Positions 4,601-5,932 of a DNA stretch of 5,932 nt are shown in pieces. Position numbers and translations under genes: made by a program. The DNA is from JAAZAI01 sp050942875 (GTDB lineage Bacteria > Verrucomicrobiota > Kiritimatiellia > RFP12 > UBA3636). Within the stretch, counting starts at the first letter, position 1; each line of letters starts with the position of its first letter. Location: positions 1 to 5,932 of the forward strand of contig JBMNOD010000124.1 in assembly GCA_050942875.1 (NCBI GenBank). The letters run 5' to 3'. The notes beneath the pieces were generated by a model, which saw only the letters and a program-made list of their open reading frames with translations, was not told the DNA's origin and did not search any database.

Positions 4601-5932
4601 CATAACGGGAAATGCGGTTCGTGACCGGTATCGTGTAGTCGGATGCCTCCGTGACGGAAATGTCGAACCGCCTTCCTTCTTCATCGTAATCCGCAAACTG
4701 CGATTCCCTCGTCCATTGTCCTTCCCAGTGCTGCTCGGAAATCGAATGTCCGTTGCGGTGCCAGATGTTGGTGGACACGGTTGAAGGCGTGACGTAATTG
4801 GTTGGGCTGAACGTCTGGGTCACGGTTGTCTCGCACTGCGCCGAGGCCATGGTTGCCGACAGGGTGCGGACGCCCAGCCGGTCGGTTTGAACGCTGTAGT
4901 CGGAAGTTCCATGCGGGTAAAGCGTCGTCTCGGTGAAACAGGGAATGGGCGGGCCTGAGAATGTCGGAATCGCCGCCGCGCCCTCGTCAAGCGAAGTCCT
5001 CACGACCGTGTTGGTCTCGCGACCGAGCGCGTCCATGAAGTGCTGGGTCACCCTGAACCCGCTGGCGAAAGGTGGAAACGCCGACGCCCTTTCTGTGATT
5101 TCGCGCAACGACACCTCTTCGATGGCATAGTAGAGGTGGTCTTTGCCGGTTTCGGCGGAGCGGAGGGTCTTGAAGCCGTTGCGATCCTGCGTCCAGAGCA
5201 GGCGGCAGCAGGAGTGGGCGTTGGTGGAGGTGGAGCCGTCGGAGTGAAGCGTGGAGCGGAGGCGGTTCCTGTCGTCGTAGGCGTGCGCCCGCCAGTCGAG
5301 GGTGGCGCCGGTGGATTGCAGGAGGGTCGCGGAGTAGAGCGTCGTGCCGTGCGCGGCGTCCTGGATGGTCTCCGACTGCGTCGGGAAGTGATGCGTGGCG
5401 AGTGATGAGTGATGAGTCTGGGTGACGACGGTGCGGAGCGCGGTTTCGGAGCCGCCGGGGGTGAAGGTGCGGGTGGCGGGGTCGTAGTCGCCGAGGGCGT
5501 AGTCGCAGGCGGTGGTCACGCCGTCTTCGTCGGTGGATTCGAGCGGGCGGCCGCGCAGGAGCAGCGGGATGCCGGGGGCGTCCGCGTCGAAGCGGGTGGA
5601 GGTCGAGACGGCGTTGCCGGGGTCGTCGAGGGCGGCGGACGGGGAACAGGCGCGGATCGTCTTCACGGTCGCGAAGGCGCGGCCCGCGGCGTCCGTGCCG
5701 ACGGTGTGGATGAACCACGTGCGCCCGATGCACGTCGCCGCGCCATTGCGGACGAGGTGGCGCGATTCGGTGCGGACGGAATCGAGGGCGGCGAGCGGGT
5801 TGTCGTCGCCGGGCAGCGGCGTGTAGTCGGAGACGGTGGCGATGGCGGTAATCCAGGGCCAGCCGGCCAGATCGGCGAGATCGGACGGGGCGGCCCAATC
5901 GGCGAATTGCTCGGGAATCGCCGAGCCGTCGA
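1680..5932 (-). CDS. Large RHS/YD-repeat protein with an unrecognised C-terminal tip, 5'-partial
   Basis: The frame is open from the right window edge to the TGA at 1682-1680, giving 1416 visible residues and no visible start. A GTG at 5666-5664 could be called as a start, but the 88 codons before it are open and protein-like (IPEQFADWAAPSDLADLAG...), so it is internal. Residues 1 to about 1110 hold degenerate YD repeats (YDAFGQVETKTDDLGNS, YDVFGRTVAV, YDTMGRMKEM, YDNENRLSEV, YDADGNMTWDGRFRYAYD, YDAENRLIAAY, YDHMSRRVV). Residues 1110-1215 form the RHS core (YDNNGN ... YYDAETGLYYYGYRFYDP ... RWLNRDPVG ... GLATIEF). Residues 1216-1416 are a variable tip. RHS proteins are very large and fold into a beta-cage shell that encloses or displays the C-terminal domain; they are secreted or surface-exposed. 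The secretion route cannot be judged because the N-terminus is missing. GC falls from about 70% at the visible 5' end to about 42% in the tip. Confidence 0.95.
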   Translation of the reverse strand, partial: DGSAIPEQFADWAAPSDLADLAGWPWITAIATVSDYTPLPGDDNPLAALDSVRTESRHLVRNGAATCIGRTWFIHTVGTDAAGRAFATVKTIRACSPSAALDDPGNAVSTSTRFDADAPGIPLLLRGRPLESTDEDGVTTACDYALGDYDPATRTFTPGGSETALRTVVTQTHHSSLATHHFPTQSETIQDAAHGTTLYSATLLQSTGATLDWRAHAYDDRNRLRSTLHSDGSTSTNAHSCCRLLWTQDRNGFKTLRSAETGKDHLYYAIEEVSLREITERASAFPPFASGFRVTQHFMDALGRETNTVVRTSLDEGAAAIPTFSGPPIPCFTETTLYPHGTSDYSVQTDRLGVRTLSATMASAQCETTVTQTFSPTNYVTPSTVSTNIWHRNGHSISEQHWEGQWTRESQFADYDEEGRRFDISVTEASDYTIPVTNRISRYDFLGRTVLTVTPTGTASNVYDGATSRLVSTTSSTPSTSSTTTFLYNDLGDQVGALKHGIADESETRYESIDSEIWRVTTQSRTVGGATCGVSVVRSQMTGLSNSLRSRTVSTAANGMTSVSASSFDPDTKILATTMQTGDATPSTTLSKYGVVIETQNRSARTLYYHDAFLLPHQVWTCNPGDELLTLRHLGEIDERTWQPLSTVTRLGETEDWIHEETTYDAFGQVETKTDDLGNSTTLAYDVFGRTVAVSGAAYPVRYGYDTMGRMKEMRTTRNGSSFDATRWLYNPATGLVTNKLHADGSSIAYAYTDDGKPLRTTWARDAWKENVYGSDGLLVGVSYSDATPSVFMAYNDLRHLVAASNSVARYACLHTNLGIATNETASIAGSSHVIARGLDEHQRLRQLTVDGGVSATYSYDNENRLSEVSNAVFSVAYRDTSDGHDAGYSVALTNGVVLARDLTRDPYRRSLVTAITNTVNGTATAPLVYDYDTLARVTSRNADTFDYNARSEVTAASVQSNAFTYAYDSIGNHTVATVNSDTTTYTANSLNQYATIDTITPSYDADGNMTWDGRFRYAYDAENRLIAAYSNNVCVVSNAYDHMSRRVVKWTPSHTTTFVYDGWNLVQETVQTAQSTVTNRFVWGRDLSGTLQGAGGVGGLLAVWMDETWHFPLYDNNGNISAYVNEQGVIVAEYVYDAYGGTIAQSGSMADALAHRFSTKYYDAETGLYYYGYRFYDPAMHRWLNRDPVGEKGGSNLYMFVKNAPIQSFDLFGLATIEFVKQFEYKSKPMLMELHVLAKDIAEGCELNFIQLTRKSTEWTVDADPGIPPPNAPFYYDRDWRGQDGRGIDDVYLKPDGSLVFSDQPTATTVFYLFAVERCCTKYYKDHKKCNCCEHSRATVLDRFYWHTVTGKAVVGEVTEERKARMDALLKRLVSNKTFTLIGCEPYLKDIADKDLTWSLYNPGVIQRVEIIFDK
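1683..2285 (-). other. Variable C-terminal tip (201 residues) of the RHS protein, function unknown
   Basis: Everything after FDLFGL (ATIEFVKQFEYKSKPMLMEL...) is unrelated to YD repeats. In tip numbering it has a beta-rich first part, an aromatic/proline stretch (PGIPPPNAPFYYDRDWRGQD, about 51-70) and DDVYLKPDGSLVFSDQP (75-91). A Cys/His cluster follows: C105, C106, H113, C116, C118, C119, H121. After that come a likely helix (EERKARMDALLKRLV) and C170. I do not recognise a known toxin fold or catalytic motif. The cluster could bind a metal or form disulfides. GC is about 40-45%, against 60-70% in the upstream repeats, consistent with an exchanged tip. It could be a toxin, a binding domain or a structural cap; context alone favours a polymorphic tip. 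Confidence 0.6.
2286..2603 (-). other. RHS core domain of the large protein, ending in a PxxxxDxxGL hinge
   Basis: Visible residues 1110-1215. The order of motifs is that of the RHS-repeat-associated core: YDNNGN, VYDAYGG, then YYDAETGLYYYGYRFYDP, RWLNRDPVGEKGG, NLYMFVKNAP and finally FDLFGL. In Rhs and TccC-like proteins this core ends in a PxxxxDPxGL-type motif, with an Asp implicated in self-cleavage of the C-terminal domain. Here the motif reads PIQSFDLFGL: the spacing, Asp and Gly-Leu are kept, but the usual Pro after Asp is Leu. The domain boundary at 2286/2285 follows from this motif. Confidence 0.85.
3522..3607. repeat. 86-bp perfect direct repeat, copy B (inside the large RHS gene)
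   Basis: Partner of 397-482. It encodes visible residues 776-803 of the large RHS protein, in the YD-repeat region about 410 residues before the tip. To the right of the copy the two sequences differ at once (position 3608 against 483). To the left they fade gradually. Confidence 0.95.
4483..4509. repeat. Three tandem 9-bp units (GTGGACGAC/GTGGACGGC) within the RHS gene
   Basis: GTGGACGAC, GTGGACGGC, GTGGACGAC in series. On the coding strand they give a Ser/Thr/Pro-rich run (SSTPSTSSTTT) between two YD repeats. The unit is in frame, so copy-number change would keep the protein open. It probably encodes a linker or arises by slippage. Confidence 0.6.
5388..5415. repeat. Degenerate heptamer tandem repeat (GTGATGA type), four units, within the RHS gene
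   Basis: Consecutive 7-bp units read GTGATGC, GTGGCGA, GTGATGA, GTGATGA. On the coding strand they give a His/Ser/Thr-rich stretch (THHSSLATHHF). Seven is not a multiple of three, so only changes by three units keep the frame. The RHS frame runs through it intact. Confidence 0.6.

Noticed and set aside
5664..5666. GTG as the start codon of the large RHS gene
   Set aside because: The frame remains open for 88 more codons to the window edge with plausible protein sequence, so the true start is outside the window.
4987..5898. Long minus-strand open frame (303 codons) overlapping the 5' part of the RHS gene
   Set aside because: Its translation is almost entirely Arg, Pro, His and Leu, typical of a shifted frame in very GC-rich DNA. 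The RHS frame through the same bases gives YD-repeat sequence.
1..5932. Insertion sequence, integrase, attachment site or CRISPR array
   Set aside because: No transposase or integrase motifs, no terminal inverted repeats around the low-GC module and no regularly spaced repeats were seen. The direct repeats are coding RHS sequence.

Overview
All credible genes in this window lie on the minus strand, so transcription runs from right to left (high to low coordinates). The window is dominated by RHS/YD-repeat protein sequence. No rRNA, tRNA, CRISPR array, transposase or integrase was seen. The RHS style (LSGTLQGAGGVGGL, YDNNGN, core ending RWLNRDPVGEKGGSNLYMF) and the GC-rich coding remind me of YD-repeat proteins from the Verrucomicrobiota/Kiritimatiellota/Lentisphaerota group. 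That placement is an impression from memory; nothing in the window proves it.

Layout in the direction of transcription. (1) 5932 to 1680: a very large RHS/YD-repeat protein whose 5' end lies beyond the window. At least 1416 residues are visible: YD repeats, then a canonical RHS core, then a 201-residue C-terminal tip I do not recognise. (2) 1665 to 1108: a small predicted lipoprotein that starts just after the RHS stop. (3) 1058 to 570: a small protein with one N-terminal membrane anchor. (4) 570 to beyond 1: a second RHS/YD-repeat reading frame. It starts with its own Shine-Dalgarno and overlaps the stop of gene 3 by one base. Its first part carries an 86-bp perfect copy of an internal stretch of the large RHS gene.

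Base composition follows this plan. By hand counts of single lines, the visible 5' end of the big RHS gene is about 70% GC and its middle about 60%. Its tip, the lipoprotein and the membrane protein fall to about 40-47%, and the second RHS frame returns to about 70%. A low-GC module (about 570-2285: tip plus two small exported proteins) therefore sits between two GC-rich RHS segments.

The likely reading, which is inference, is an Rhs-type polymorphic locus: a main RHS gene with its current C-terminal tip, one or two small cell-envelope genes that could be immunity or accessory proteins, and a downstream displaced ('orphan') RHS segment. Recombination between the two copies of the 86-bp repeat would delete 3125 bp and fuse the front of the main gene in frame to the orphan segment, replacing core, tip and both small genes. 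No toxin activity can be read directly from the tip.
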